From positions 36,026,901 to 36,090,900 of the forward strand of contig BTRK01000006.1 of assembly GCA_036245805.1 (NCBI GenBank): a stretch of DNA of 64,000 nucleotides, given 5' to 3'. Both the position numbers and the translations under genes were made by a program. Below are positions 22,175 to 34,860 of this stretch, piece by piece. Position 1 is the first letter of the stretch. Each line of letters starts with the position of its first letter. This stretch comes from Pristionchus mayeri (Eukaryota > Nematoda > Chromadorea > Rhabditida > Neodiplogasteridae). Under the pieces are notes generated by a model. That model made no database searches and was not told where the DNA came from. It saw nothing but the letters and a program-made list of their open reading frames with translations.

Positions 22175-23533
22175 CTAAGCTGATTGCGTGGGTACGAAGA
22201 CGTTGCCTCCGAGTTTGTCGTAGCCTGAGCTCCTCTGCATCTGAACAGATGAAGTCTTAAAATAAATTCTTAGCCTGCTCAGTGAACGGAGTTTCGCCAT
22301 GCATCACACTTTCTCGAGCTTATGAAACATAAATATCCAAAGACCAGGTGCAGGTGTGATTCAGAAGCGTGTGACTCAAAAAAACGTTGTGGGAGCAGTT
22401 GTACCTGCTTAACGATGAGTACAGCGACAGTTCCGATGAGGAGAACGGATAGAAGCATGAGGAGGATGGAAGCAGTCTGCCACGATGACGAACCGTTCAG
22501 TCTGCGTGTCACGACATCACAAAAGGTTTAGAAGTTCTCGAGTTTAGTTCAGTCTATGTATCCATGTCTCCAATTCTATTTCAAAATGTTTTATTAATTA
22601 ATATTAATTTGAACCTGTTAATAGCAGCATTGAGGTCCTTGGGGGCTGCACTGGCAGAGGCTGTCAACTGCAAAATCCAATAGTGGTTTCACTCCATTGT
22701 TGCGAATGTAAATTTATTGAGGCTCCTCGCCCAAGCTCTATATCAATATCGGGCTCCGCTGCCCTTTCATAATCGAACACTCCCGCAAAACGGGGCTCGA
22801 AACTTATTGGACTAGTAGCATGTTTGTTGACACTTCTTCGTTCGTTCTTAATTTTTTCCGCTTTGCTCATGTGAGCGCCGGAATCAGCTGGAAGCAACTG
22901 GGTGGTCCAGAATCAGCTGAGTGCCGGAATCAGAAGGGTACCGTGGGATATCTTGTTCCTTTGTGAGGACAGACGACTCACTTCTTCTCTGGCTGCAGTG
23001 AGAACCGTGGCTACGTCGTTGATCCGCTGCTCGATCGCCGCTTTGTTAGCCTCGAAAGCCTCCATGCGCTTCTGAAATAGGCTCCTGCGTCATGGAAAGC
23101 CTCTTTCCTCCCACCTCTCTGATCTCATCCTTCAACTGCTTCAGTTGCCCGATTCCATTCGCCAGATTGGTGAAGAACTTGTCCCTGGCCTCTTTGTGAA
23201 TAGACGGATCATGGGTCTTGTTGAATCTAGGACAGTATCATGCAACTATCATAGGATAATATCATATTTTTTACGCACTCTGTGAAGACCCCCTTGATCC
23301 TGTCTCCAATTTTGTCGATATTCGCCTCGATTTGGTTGCTGAGTTGATCGTGGAATTCCTTGCTTGCTGCCTTCTCTTCCGCTTTCAATTCATCGATCAA
23401 GAGTGAGATAGCGGTTAGGTCCTGAGAAGGATTAATTGAGATCAAATATCATTTTGTTTGCCTCATTTACCTCTGTAACTGTTGCTGCAGCAAGGGAACT
23501 TGCAGAGATCAGAACAACGGCGAGTAGTCGCAT
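22175..23533 (-). CDS. small secretory-pathway coiled-coil membrane protein, orphan
   Basis: Exon 1 (23533-23471, 21 codons) is a textbook signal peptide, MRLLAVVLISASSLAAATVT. The next exons give LLIDELKAEEKAASKEFHDQ, NIDKIGDRIKGVF, THDPSIHKEARDKFFTNLAN and KRMEAFEANKAAIEQRIND, strongly helical with heptad-like spacing. A Ser/Ala linker (LTASASAAPKDLNAAI) leads to a membrane segment (ASILLMLLSVLLIGTVAVLI) and a short tail ending VFVPTQSA-stop. All joins keep frame; one codon (GA|A) is split at 23280. The protein has about 190 residues and would be type I with a lumenal coiled coil. There is no Cys-rich or catalytic motif, and I recognise no family. It could also be GPI-like or shed. The gene is convergent with the KCTD gene. 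Confidence 0.72.
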
Positions 23534-23699
23534 GATCGAGGGAAGTGATAGAGAGACCTAATGGAGATCGATTCCCCCTCTCTTATCAGCATTGTTGTTA
23601 GAGGGCACTCTGAGGGGAATTATTCGACCATGAGAACACTATTATAATTGATTAATTGAAGCAAGATCGGAATCGATCGATAATTTGACTTGTAGATCA

Positions 23700-24731
23700 A
23701 TGGCGATACCTCAGAAATTTTTGGACCGGAACTTCAGGTTACTGATGTCAAGGAATCATGATGATTTTTTCGCAGCCCATGGTAATTCTTAATCCGATCA
23801 TTGGGAGTATGAACTGGACAATTGTAACATCTCAGGTTTTTCTCGGTGTCGATGTTTCTATCGGAGCATTTTCTCAACCATTCGTGGTGGAATGTTCCTT
23901 CTCGAACCAATCAACTATGGCATCTCATACGTCCTCACTGCCAGAATTCACGGCAAAGATAGAGAGATAAAGTATGACTTCCATTTTGTATGATCAGTTT
24001 TGATTAATTTATTCCGGATTCCTAGTATGGTAAAATCTGTGATAAATATATATTTTTTAATGCCAGATTCCTGCCCGGCCAGCAAATCCGCGGAGTAGGG
24101 TTCAATGGAAAGCCAGTCGAGGTAATGCCCGAACGTCAGTTTAGTTTGGTAAGAGAATGGACTGCAGCCTTGGCTTCATCAAACAGGTTGCGAGTATAAT
24201 TTGAGGCGGAAGAACGATGTGAATATGCGCTGCCTCACTCTGTTAGCCATGCATCCTATAAACGGTTTATCCAGTCTCTGCTCTCTGTACTGTCTAAGGA
24301 AGAGAGAAGAGGGGTGGGGAATGGGCTAAGTGGTGGACTCTTGAGTACTTCAAACAGTGGTAGGAACACTACCTGTTCTCTCTACTAACTAGTAATAATT
24401 AGAGGGCCGAAACTACACGGGTAGATCAGAATGATACTGTTTCAGATCAGTTTCACCATGGAGGGTGATTATCTGAAGGAAGTGCACGTTCCACTCGACC
24501 AGAAACGGGAGAAGAATCGTCCTGATTGTGTCTACTATGACGTAGTCGAGGACGTTCTCGTTGCGGTAATTTAAGTCGTAATGTTTACAAGACAATCATT
24601 TTGTGCAGAAGGCTTTCCACTACAAAACCGATTCATCGCTGCAACCAGTTGTATGGGAGAGAACCTACAAGACCAAGGATCCGATACAGGCAAAACACCC
24701 TTTCCGAGACCATCTCGACGAGAGACTATGA
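23700..24731 (+). CDS. fatty-acid-binding protein (lipocalin-fold, LBP type)
   Basis: Exon 1 (23700-23779) reads MAIPQKFLDRNF, then SRNHDDFFAAHG, which matches the FABP opening ('FLG.W.L..SENFDDFL...G'). Joined exons give GMFLLEPINYGISYVLTARI, FLPGQQIRGVGFNGKPVEI, SFTMEGDYLKEVHVPLDQKR and a C-terminus with VWERTYKT. The order and spacing fit the ten-stranded FABP barrel, which carries fatty acids or retinoids in the cytosol. No signal peptide is seen, unlike secreted nematode LBPs, but an upstream exon cannot be excluded. The C-terminus (DPIQAKHPFRDHLDERL-stop) runs past the usual FABP end. All joins are in phase. The family call rests on pattern, not on a search. Confidence 0.68.
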
Positions 24732-25792
24732 CTCTTGCATCTGATCATAGTTGACTCGTATTTCCTCCTCTCTCCTTGCCAAGCGCTAGACGCGCGTCCA
24801 TGCCCTTGATTCTTCCACCAGTACAAGTCCTTCTTCATCCCCTACGGTTATCCTTGTTCTCTCGGTTGCCAAGCATAATTCGAGTAGAATGTATAGCATG
24901 ATTTATGTGTCCGAGTGTGCAGACTAGTTTCCTAATCTGTGATCCTCCTTCCATATTGCTATGTTTTTCTGTGATTATGTTCTTAAGATAAAAAACTTAA
25001 TCTGGTCGAAGCAAAGAAAGACTAAATCGTTTGTATTGCCAGTAACAGAGTGTTCGTGTCTCGAGTTGTCTCGGGGCCATTGTCGAGTCTCTTTTTCCCA
25101 TCCCAATTTGGGTGTTGAGAGAGAGAGGTGATTAGACTGAGACCGAGTGGAATGAAGGGGGAGAAGCATGCTCTTTAGCTAGTCCGGAATATCCGCTTTA
25201 CTCTCACTCTTGTCAACTTGAAACTGACCGAAAGGGGGAAAGGAAAGTGACAACAAAGAGTGAGGAGAAGGCGATCCTGCCATTCGGCAGCTAGACAGAC
25301 TCTCTCCTTCCATTTATCTCCCCTTCACTGCATATCCAGAAAGGTACTTGCCCTCAGGGACACAATCATCTCAGCTCCTCAGTGATATATGCATGGTTAC
25401 AGTGTATTAACCTATTGCCTCCCTCTACTCTCGCTCCTCCTACCTCCTCCTCTTTGCTTCCTCTTCTGTTCCTTTCCAGACCCTTTTCACTCCTTTCACT
25501 TTCCCCTCTTAGCGATCGTTTCGTTCTCAATCATTCTTCCCTCACTAATTAGTAAGATTGCTTGAACATCGCAAACCTTCCGCTCCGAGTCTCTCTATAA
25601 TTGCATAACCGTCCATAAACTGTCATCTCCCCAATCCAGCTTGGGCATTTAGATTGCATCGCGAGATAGTTTCATTCCTTCTCATAAGCCGCTAACTACA
25701 GTTACTTCTTCTCTTCCGGACGTGTTTCCCTTTCTAACTTTGGTGATTCATCCCTTTCCACTTTGCTTTCAGTCTCAGTTTCAATCGATGTA
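24732..25792. other. intergenic, upstream of ZP-domain gene
   Basis: About 1.06 kb. The second half (25400-25790) is rich in CT on the plus strand, as before other genes in this window. No ORF or repeat stands out. Confidence 0.45.
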
Positions 25793-28700
25793 ATGCTCCT
25801 CTTTCTCCTCCTGTCCTCTTTGGTATCATCCACACCCGCGATCGCAGACGTTCGGATATTGGGTATGTGTCTCCATATTGATGTTCTCAGTTTCACCCAT
25901 ATCATCACAAACCTTCAGGTCAGCCTTCACTCACGTGTACATCTCGATACGCGGTGATCTCCTTCGAGACCTCCGAGCCCTTCCAAGGCAGAGTCTCAGT
26001 CCTTCACACGAATGACTCTGCCTGCATCTCCGAGTTCTCGTACAATCTCTCCGACAACGCTACAGTCTTCATCGATCTCGATCGGTGCACTCAGTCGCAC
26101 TTCGCTAATGTCCGTTGATCGGCTTGGGTACACGCGTTGAAAGCATTGGTCCTTGTTCTTTCCCCCCTCTCGACCTAACCCATTCCTCTTGCAGAATGGA
26201 TCTCGCATAATGCAGGCCCATGTAGACATTTCTTTTCACCCCGTGAGTTCTCGATCTTCATTGGGGGAGCGAATGAAGGAGCCCATTCCAGTTGGCAGTG
26301 ACCAACTTCGATCGAGTCTTCCATCTTCAATGCATCGATAATTCCTTCGTGACCTCCTCATCAGCTTCACTTGACGGGAATGTCCCAGTGTGAGAACCTC
26401 GCGTCACTTCCAATCATCTCACAGACTGTTTTCATAAGTGCGAAGTGCTCCCATTCGACTCGACCTGCATCCCGCTGGGAATCCTCTACGTTCTTTCGTC
26501 TTGGCGACTCGGTTGTGCATGAGTGGAATTGCATCTTTGATAGGAAAGGTGAGCAGTGCGCACTCTTCCATGGAGGGGCAGGGCGTAATTGCAGAACACA
26601 CCAAGTACCACACCTTCCTCACGAGTTGCAATGCAATCTCGAAGAACGGCGAGGTCATTCATCTGGTCGACGAGAATGGGTAAGGAGGTACAAAAAGATG
26701 CAAACATAACTTTCCATTAGTTTTTGTCCTAAGCCCATTAAATGTCACAATGTTGCCATTACTATTATTACCATGAGTGTTGCAGATGCATAGTGGACCC
26801 TGAACTGCTAGGAGAGTTGGTCTACAACAACTACACGTCGAGAATCTATGGCCGATCGAGGATGTTCCGCTTCGCGAGTGGCGAGATGTACCGAATCGAG
26901 TGTCGCATGCAACTATGTCTCAAAGCATCAACTTGCGGGCCTAGGAGTACTGTAAGTATTCATCCAATGTACCCTCTTCCGATGTAATGTTTTCGCCCAT
27001 GAATCACTCAATTCTATTCACAAATAATCTACCTAAAGTAGAGTGCCCTCGCCCCAACTAATTCCATAAATCAACCGTCGCTAAGTGCAATGGTGGCAGG
27101 AACTTGAAAAAGTCTCATCACCTCTTCCCCCTTCGCAGCCTCCCCGCTGCGCCTTCACAAAAGAGGACTTCGAACGACGATACAACCCGAAGGCGGCCCG
27201 AAATGGGGAGAACAACTTCAACCCTGGTACGGGCGAGGAGGGACGAGGAGCCAATGGACTGCCACCACAAAGAATGAGACCCTTCCTTATCTCTCTGTGT
27301 GTGTCCGGTGTTCGGTGTGGGGAGTCCTGGTGGCGGTCGAGATTGTTTACTATCTAGTTAATATAACGCAGCCATTCTAAGTTGCAACCAATTCTGGAAA
27401 GTATTTCAACCAGTCTTTGTCTTCTGTGGGTGCACGTTATTCGTTTTATGTGTGTCTCGCGGGTGGTGGTATTCCAACAGTTGGTTTCAGTTCTGCTTAG
27501 TGACGGAGATCCCTTCGATCACAACATCGTCGTGTCGAGTGACTGGATGACCGTCTACCACAATCACTTCACGGACGTCGACCAGATCACTGAGAGTTCG
27601 TTGCTACACATTTCAATCGAGTCTTGGTGATGTCTTCTCAGAGTACTATCTCTCTACGGAGCTCAATCGGACGATGGTCGTCGTTCCTCCGAGCAATCAG
27701 AAGCACTTTCTGTTGGGACTCTCATCGAAGGACGGCTTGCAAGGGGCGGAAGATAGACTGGTAGAGGAAGCACTGCGGCTGGCTAATATCGTGAGATTAT
27801 TCAATGATTTTTACAATTACCCTGTTCTTATCAGACGAATTCTGTGAGCACGGTTCCCTCCTTATTCTCGACCAATCAACTTCCTCAAACGACGGTGTCG
27901 GCAACAATTCCCATGACCGTCTTCACGGATATTGGTCATGGAACTACCATTCCAGTGGCCGAGTCTTTCACTCCGCCCACTATCATCACGTCGTGAGTTT
28001 GCAATAGATATTCCTATTTTCCTGATCTTTGATCTAATAATGTTACTCTACAGCTCCCATCAGCCACTCGTCACCGCAACAACTTTCCTTCTCGAGACGC
28101 CCTTGCTTGTGGAGAAAACCTTGCAACCATCGGGCATCGCGAACTTGAAGTCAGCTATAGTGCGTTTTCCCTCGTTTTATTCCCTCTTTCCCAGGCCCAC
28201 AGACCCGGGTTTCTTCGTGCCCTCCTCCTCCTTCCCTCCCATCATCCCCGAATTCTCCACCGTCGAACCACCGACGCTTCTGCAGATCACACGGAACGGT
28301 CTCGAAGAGGCTCCGCTGATCACTGAACCACCCGGGATCAGAATAGACGGCGCGAATAGAGTCATTCCAAGGCCTCCGCCAATCCACAAACACGTCGATC
28401 TGCCTGGTGCAGAGAGCAAACGAAGTACGTCGTAATAACGAAATTTCCGTTGAATTTCGCCCATTGCAGCCTTCCACTCGAAGAATCGCGACTGGCGATT
28501 GGACGATGGAAGCTTCAACGACACAGACACCACGCCTTCGAATGTAACATGCGGTAACGCGACGTTGCTGGTATGATTAAATCCTTCATAAAAGTGAGGG
28601 AAAGCATGAATTCAGGCAGCGGAGATTGGTTCAGTGTGTCGATGGAGTGGCTTCGAGCATCTGCTGCTCATCTGGTCCATCTTCTCACTCGCAGGATGGA

Positions 28701-29049
28701 TCTGCCTCGCTGTTTTCGTCGTCTATCGATTTCAATTCCATCGACCAGAATGGGTCGAGTTCAGGTAACCTGAAAACAAAAATAATTTCGAAAGGGTACC
28801 TTATGTTGAGCACAACATCATATTTTCGAAATTTGTTGTTTCCGGCTAATCACGCTCCGGTTCCCATCAATCAAGCCGTGTTTACTACGTCTATCATCGT
28901 TCAGGCCTCAGGATTCGCTGTCTCGCCCTCCTCCAACCTGCAGTCGACCCGAAATACCCTGGGCCCATCCCGACGCCTTCGAGCATCGGTTGAGACACGC
29001 CTATCGACCCTCAGTTCACTCGTCGAGAGAAGCTGTCTTCCGCAATTGA
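25793..29049 (+). CDS. ZP-domain, single-pass membrane protein (cuticlin-like)
   Basis: The ATG at 25793 starts a signal peptide (MLLFLLLSSLVSSTPAIADV). The ZP domain follows: CTSRYAVISFETSEPFQGR and ISEFSYNLSDNATVFIDLDR, later FFRLGDSVVHEWNCIFDR, FLTSCNAISKNGEVIHLVDE, NGCIVDPELLGELVY and FRFASGEMYRIECRMQLC. These are the conserved ZP-N/ZP-C landmarks of nematode cuticlins. A Pro/Thr-rich region (28000-28430) precedes a Cys-containing juxtamembrane piece, a membrane segment (LLLIWSIFSLAGWICLAVFV) and a cytosolic tail ending VFRN-stop. ZP proteins polymerise at apical surfaces to shape cuticle, lumen or sensory matrix. Many small exons; the join around 26391-26424 (donor CCA|GTGTGA) is the least certain. 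Exact paralogue not assigned. Confidence 0.86.
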
Positions 29050-29584
29050 ATTGCAACCATAGACGTGTCGAGAGCTTTCCGTTAATGATGCCGTACTTGT
29101 ACATTCCATGTGATAACTATCGATTGCCTTTCTCAAGCTGCTCAAAGAGTGAACCGAATGAATCGTGTCCCATATCAATATCAGGATGGGGTTCACGGAA
29201 TAGAGATGGATCTCGGCCCATTCTATCCGTATTCCTCCGTCTCACAACTCTCTCCAGTGGCAGTTGCCCCTCTCTCTCCCTCTCTCACAGGAGCCACGAA
29301 CCCCCGCTTTACACTCGGAGAAAAGATAGAAAAGAGATGAAGGAAGCTAGCGGATAGAGGGAGGGGAGACGAGGGAGGCGAGGGAGAGGGATTGGAGGAG
29401 TAGACTAGGGATGAGGAGTGGATGTGCATTCTCTAACCTGTACCCTCTCCCACACTCGCTCTGATTCTGTGATCCCATCCTCCTCCCGTCTCAGATTGCA
29501 AAGATATTATCCCACCCCGCGTTTGTGGTGTACTACGCTGTTTCTCAGGCACTTACCGTTCCTTCATGGTTCTTTCATTCAGAG
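29050..29584. other. intergenic, upstream of csq-1
   Basis: Short spacer with a purine-rich stretch (29330-29420) and CT runs. It ends with TTTCATTCAG (ending 29582) 2 nt before the csq-1 ATG, a likely trans-splice acceptor. Confidence 0.45.
29573..29582 (+). promoter_or_regulatory. candidate trans-splice acceptor of csq-1
   Basis: TTTCATTCAG immediately precedes AG-ATG. No upstream coding exon is visible. Confidence 0.5.
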
Positions 29585-32136
29585 ATGCGTTCTCTCGCTT
29601 GGATGGCAGCCTTGGCTGCCGTCGTGTACGGAGCAGCCTCATCGCCTTCGAAGAACGACGACCTCAACTGCATGTTCCTTGGATACCCCGAATTGGAGTA
29701 CGACGGATACGATAGAACCGAGGTAAGGAACGGGAGTTGCGAAGATTCATCCCTGATCGAGGCGCAAACAACAGAAACAAAGTTTTAAGAGCACGACTGA
29801 AAACACAAATATGATAATGGGTTTGGCAGCACACTTTTTCATAGATAAGAAGCTGAAAAAAGGAAATAATTTTACCTGTTTGAAGGTGCTTACGGAGAAG
29901 AATTTCAACAAGACGGTGTTCGCCGAGGACGCCAAGTCGGTCGTCTTCTTCAACGACGTCGAGGAGGACGACTCCGAGATGGACCAGTACGAGTGCTTCC
30001 TCCAGGTACGACGATGAAAACCTTCTGATTAAATGCAGTACATATTATTTTGACGCGCGTATATTCAATTATTTTATTCGTCTCAGTGTCTACCGACCTA
30101 TCCCATCTCAGCTCTCTGCCCAAGTGATGACCAAGCGCGGCTACAACTTCTACACGGTCAACACGACGAAGGAAGTGAGGCTGAGGAAGCAGGAGGGTAC
30201 GTGTCTCTCAATTTCTCCATTTTACCCGCTCTCTCGCTCCATCTGACTCCCTAGAGAGCACAAAAATGAAGAGAGTTGTTCGGTTAAGTGCGTCCAGACA
30301 CGCCACGCCGGTGTCTGTTTAGAGAGTAGGTGTGAGAAGAGAACGCTCATCTCAGAAGTGGACAAGGGCGAGGACACCATCCACGTCTACAAGGACGGAT
30401 ACAAGATCGAGTTCAATGGCGTCAGAGACCCCGAGACATTCGTCAGCTGGCTCATGGATGTAAGTCACATAAATGCACTTGTTTGCGCTAAATTCTATGA
30501 GGAGAACTTGAATTAAGCTCGCTTTCGAAGGTTCTGGAATCATAGGATCTCTGATTGCTAATGGAGAGTCATTCAATCTTCACAGTGACCCTGCAACTAC
30601 GTGTAATTTGATAATTCTGGCTGTTCCATCCGTCTCCTCCTCCTTATCCCTCTCTCATTCCCTCCTCTTCATCCTCGATAACTCAACGCGATCCGTCGCA
30701 TCCGGGCGCATCTTTACAGCGTCGTTTGCGTGGAAGCGAGAGATTTCCAGAGCGAGAGAGCGTTGGGAATCGAGAGAGTGCAGAGAAATAGAGGAGAAAC
30801 AATCGGAGAATGGGCGAAAAAGCGTCTTGTGAGAAGAAGATGAGTTCAAAAGCATATGTGAATGAATTGGGAGGAAATTATGGGGAAGTAGGGCAATGGA
30901 TGATCGATTGAACAAAACTCAGAAGGATCTTTGTAGATTCCCGACGATCCTGTGACGATCATCAACGATGAGCACGACCTGGATGAGTTCGAAGACCTCG
31001 AGGACACGCACGTCCGCATCATCGGATACTTCGAACCCGGATCCGCCGGTACCATAGTGTACCGTTCCAACTAGGTTCCATGGTGCCGTTGCAGCACTCA
31101 AGGAGTTCGAGGAGGCCGCCGAGGACTTCATGGGAGAAGTCGAATTCTTCGCCGTTGTCACCTCTTACGTGAGAATGACAACGTCAAAATGTTCCTGAAC
31201 TTTTCTGTTTAGTGGGCACGCAAGGTCGGCCTTCGTCGAGTGGGAGAGGTACAGATGTACCGACCGTTCGAGGAGGATCCCATCTTCGCCCCTTCCTCAG
31301 CTGATACCGAGGACGAGTTCGAGGACTGGGTCGAGAAGAACAAGGAACCCGTGATGCAGAAGCTCACGCTCGAGAACTACTTCAACGTCTGGGTTAGTTG
31401 ACGAGACCGTCATCCTGAAGCCGTTTCGAAATCACCCAACAAAATGTGCTGCTTTAATGATAGACTGATTGAGGAAGGTTAGAAATTCTTTTTCAGAGAG
31501 ACCCCGAGGAGGACGAGAAGATGATCCTCGCCTTCGTCGACGAGGAAACCAGAGAAGGAAGGAGCATGAAGAAGCTGCTGGACAAACTGGCCGATGAGAA
31601 CTCCGAGTACGCCGGAACCCTCGAGATCGTCCTCATCGACCCCGGTTAGAATCTTGGGCCGTAGTGCAATAGTTTCACAGTGAATATTTCGTACTTCCAT
31701 TGCATTGCCTATAGGCTCTCTATCGCATATTTATCCTTCACCGCAGATGAGTTCCCTCTGATGGTCGACGTGTGGGAGGAGATGTTCGGCATCGATATCG
31801 AGGAGGGACCCCAGCTCGGACTCGTCGATATCTCCGAGGTCTACCCTTGACCTACCGAATTGGCATCTAAACAAATTCCCATTACAGAAGGAAGGAATCT
31901 GGTTCGACATTTCCCAAGTGAACTTGGATGATCCTAAGAAGCACTCCGACTCCAACTTCGAGGTTCTTCAGGCTTGGATCGACCAGATCATGGCTGGATC
32001 AATCTCTCTCGATGGTGAGTGAATCCAGATGTCAGGATTCAGAACATGATCCATCTAAGATGACGATGACGAGCCCGAGCCGCCCGCGCCCCCTCCCCCT
32101 CCTCCCAAGGGAAAGAAGGGGAAGAAGGAGTTGTAA
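29585..32136 (+). CDS. csq-1: calsequestrin
   Basis: High-capacity, low-affinity Ca2+ buffer of the sarcoplasmic reticulum lumen. A signal peptide (LAWMAALAAVVYGAASS) is followed by NCMFLGYPELEYDGYDRTEV and LTEKNFNKTVFAEDAKSVVF, the first thioredoxin-like domain. Further exons (EVDKGEDTIHVYKDGYKIEF, WARKVGLRRVGEVQMYRPF, IFAPSSADTEDEFEDWVEKN, MILAFVDEETREG, MFGIDIEEGPQLGLVDIS) complete the three thioredoxin folds. There is no CXXC, as expected. The end is acidic and Pro/Lys-rich (DDDDDEPEPPAPPPPPPKGK) and closes with KKEL. About ten exons, all in frame. C. elegans has one body-wall-muscle calsequestrin, csq-1, and this matches it throughout. Confidence 0.95.
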
Positions 32137-32842
32137 GACCATCACTCCGAACTCGCCCCACTCACACGACTTCTCGATAACACCTTCGAAGACCGTGAGA
32201 TGCCATCAGAGTGGGCGATAATTTGTACCATGCACTAGATTTTGATCCACATTTCACTTTCGTAAGAATTTGCCACATCTTCGTCATAGAATACAGTCTA
32301 GAGTAGGTGAATCCTGGTCGCTTGTCTCAGCATCTCTCATCTACCATCTTTACCCTTCAAAACGTGGTTTCTCCAGCAAACATTGTATCTGATCTTTCCT
32401 CTCCACTCTGCCATTGTTATGTTGTACGATAAAGGTTCTTGTGTATCAGGTATAAGCATTTATCGATTTATGTCATCATTTATCGAATAAGCAATCGAAT
32501 ATGACAATCAATACATTCTGGGATGGTAAGCTATGTTCAAAATACCAACATGTAAACGATTAATGGAACGTAGGAAATTGTTATTCGAATATTTAGTAAT
32601 GGACATTCCTGATTGGTTGAATGGCATGGGATCGGGTCGGCTAGAATGTATAATGAAGAAATAATTGAAGGAGTTGACGCTATTGACATTAACGAGAGTC
32701 TTTCTTCTGCACTCTTCTTAATACATGGAGAATGTACAGTTGATCCCTTCGAAGTTGGATGGTTCGTAGATGTGGGAAGGAGGAGGCGGGAGAGGCTGGT
32801 AGGTGAGTGCCTCCTGAAAGATAGATATCATCTCAAAGCTCA
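32137..32842. other. intergenic between convergent csq-1 and 32843 gene
   Basis: 3'-flanking sequence of both genes; no additional gene or repeat recognised. Confidence 0.45.
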
Positions 32843-34687
32843 TCACAATTTGTTTGCGCTCACGTCGACTCTTACGCCGCGATTGAGGTTATCAAGGGGG
32901 ATGTACTCAGCCATCTCATCACTGGAATATACGTCGATTTGATCCTTAGGAATGTGGATTTTAGTACCTCGGAGTGACTCCGCACAGGAGTTTTCCCAGC
33001 TTGGAGTGGCGAATGGTCGCCCAGGCACGAGAGAGGAAGAGACGATAGAAGGCAGGCATCGATATAACTGATGAATGGAAGAAGAAGACCGGTGAATTGG
33101 GCCAAGGGAGGCGTGGGAATTGTAGAGTCAGTCAGATATTTCCCCTCATTTTTCCTAATTGGTCAACCGTGGGAATCGATGGAATAGAGGAGGAGTGGCC
33201 AAGTTATTTGCGATTTCATAATTTATGACGTTATCAAGGTGAGGGAAGTGTGCAATGAATAGTTTAAGTATATGCACATAGGGCTCCCGTAAAGCAACAA
33301 CGTTACAATGGAGGTATGATAGATATAGCTTTCCATGTTAAATATGAGTGATAAATATTTGTTGTCCATACTCAAACTGCGCATTCTTCACACTGGACTA
33401 TCCCGAATGGATGATCGGATCGAGGTTCTGGATCGAATTGAGGGCACTGTCGTAGTTGACTCGTGCAGTCTATGGGAGGGATCGCGAGCGCGCTTTGCCT
33501 GATCAAGATTACGGTAAGGTCAACAACAAACCGATCATATCTACCGTACCTCCGAGAATGCGATGTGAGAGTGGGACTCACCACGAAGTTGCACACTGTG
33601 AGAGAGAGACAGAACATGAAGAGCATAAATCCGAGTATGCAGAAGATGAGGTGGGACTGCAACCGAACTTCTTTTCGAGAATTTTGATAGAAGGATTCCG
33701 AAAATGGAATAATTTAAATAATTGATCGAATCGTATGGGCTAGAGTGTGGGCAAGGTGCTCACTCCGCAGTCAGTGGTCTCGCAGTGGATCGCGTTGCTA
33801 TGATTGCCGAGGATGGTGCGAGGCTGCGGTTTCTTCAGTGGTTCCACCGGAATCGAGTTGTTGCCAGGTGCTTCAGTCCTATTGTTTGCCGGTATTGTCA
33901 GGATAACGAGATCGAATGGTGACGGAACTGGCTCGCAGAAGTATCTAGGAAGTAAAAACTTCTAGATCAAAAGGGAACGCACACTTGGTGAAGTCCAAGT
34001 CGTATCCTTCCCCGCAGTCAACATTGCCTACTAGGGAACCACGAAAAGCTTTAGATTTCTGGAATAAGTAGATAATTTCCTTCAAAATTCCGTTTCTGAC
34101 CAGAGTATTGTTGGTGATCTCGTTACCGCTGCGGATCTCGTCAATCTTAAACTCGTAATGCTGCCTCAGATACGTGTCCAGGAGCATGTCCGGACTACGG
34201 AATTGGAGTTTGACTTTCTCAAAAGTAACTGGATCATTGAACTGACCAGAAAAACTTACGGATTTCTCCGCTCTGTTCACCAGCTGGAAGTACATACCGC
34301 CGGTGAAAGAGCGAGTGAAGGGGAAGGAGTCCGTCCTGAGACACTCCGACTTCGTCCCGGCCAGGGAACACGCACGCACGTACATCTCGCAGTCGTTCTC
34401 GGTACGGATCTGCTCCACTGAATGAATGAAGACTGAGTGATAAGTGATTAGGGTAGATGGAAGAACTCCCCCTACTTGGGAAGTTTCTGAATGATCCCAA
34501 CCATGATTGAAGGGACTTCCGAAGGGATGGATGCAGTCGATTCGTGAGAGATCGAGACCGACTCGATTGAAGTGGAGAGTGAGCACACCGTAAGGACGGA
34601 CAGTCTGATAGAATACTTTAGTTGAACTATTCCAGGAGCAGAACTTACCTGGAAGCACGAAAATATGAGAACGAGAAGAACGAACAT
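32843..34687 (-). CDS. orphan type I membrane protein
   Basis: The ATG at 34687 opens a signal peptide (MFVLLVLIFSCFQ), interrupted by an intron after 13 codons. The ectodomain includes RPYGVLTLHFNRVGLDLSRI, HPFGSPFNHGWDHSETSQ, NDCEMYVRACSLAGTKSEC and CGEGYDLDFTKYFCEP, with about ten Cys, and NNRT and NNS N-glycosylation motifs near the membrane. An exon at about 33592-33650 is a membrane helix (SHLIFCILGFMLFMFCLSLT). The tail continues through a Ser/Arg-rich exon and a last exon (KIHIPKDQIDVYSSDEMAEY) ending VSANKL-stop. The 33388 TGA is avoided if CCA|GTGTGA is used as donor, as in the ZP gene; otherwise the protein stops there. The opening distantly recalls the N-terminal module of Delta-type ligands, but no DSL or EGF domain is present. 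No family is assigned. Confidence 0.6.
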
Positions 34688-34860
34688 AGGCAGATTGAAT
34701 GGAAGTGACTAGGTTTGTAGGAGAAACGGTTTCTCTCATTACAACGAGATGATATCGTTGATAGAAACACTCTCAGAATATTCTCTGGTCTCGTGCTTTC
34801 CAGATTGATTCTTTGTGGCAGATAAAGTGTTGATGATTGTTTTACACTGACATCCTAATG

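Noticed and set aside
22664..22897. 77-codon minus-strand ORF inside the coiled-coil gene
   Set aside because: It spans an intron; the spliced frame (AAREE to LTASASAAPK) bypasses it.
34209..34250. 42-nt intron ending TTTTGAG in the 32843-34687 gene
   Set aside because: The stretch starts with GTAAGT but is open and reads naturally (VSFSGQFNDPVTFE), so I kept it as coding and did not count it among UUGAG acceptors.
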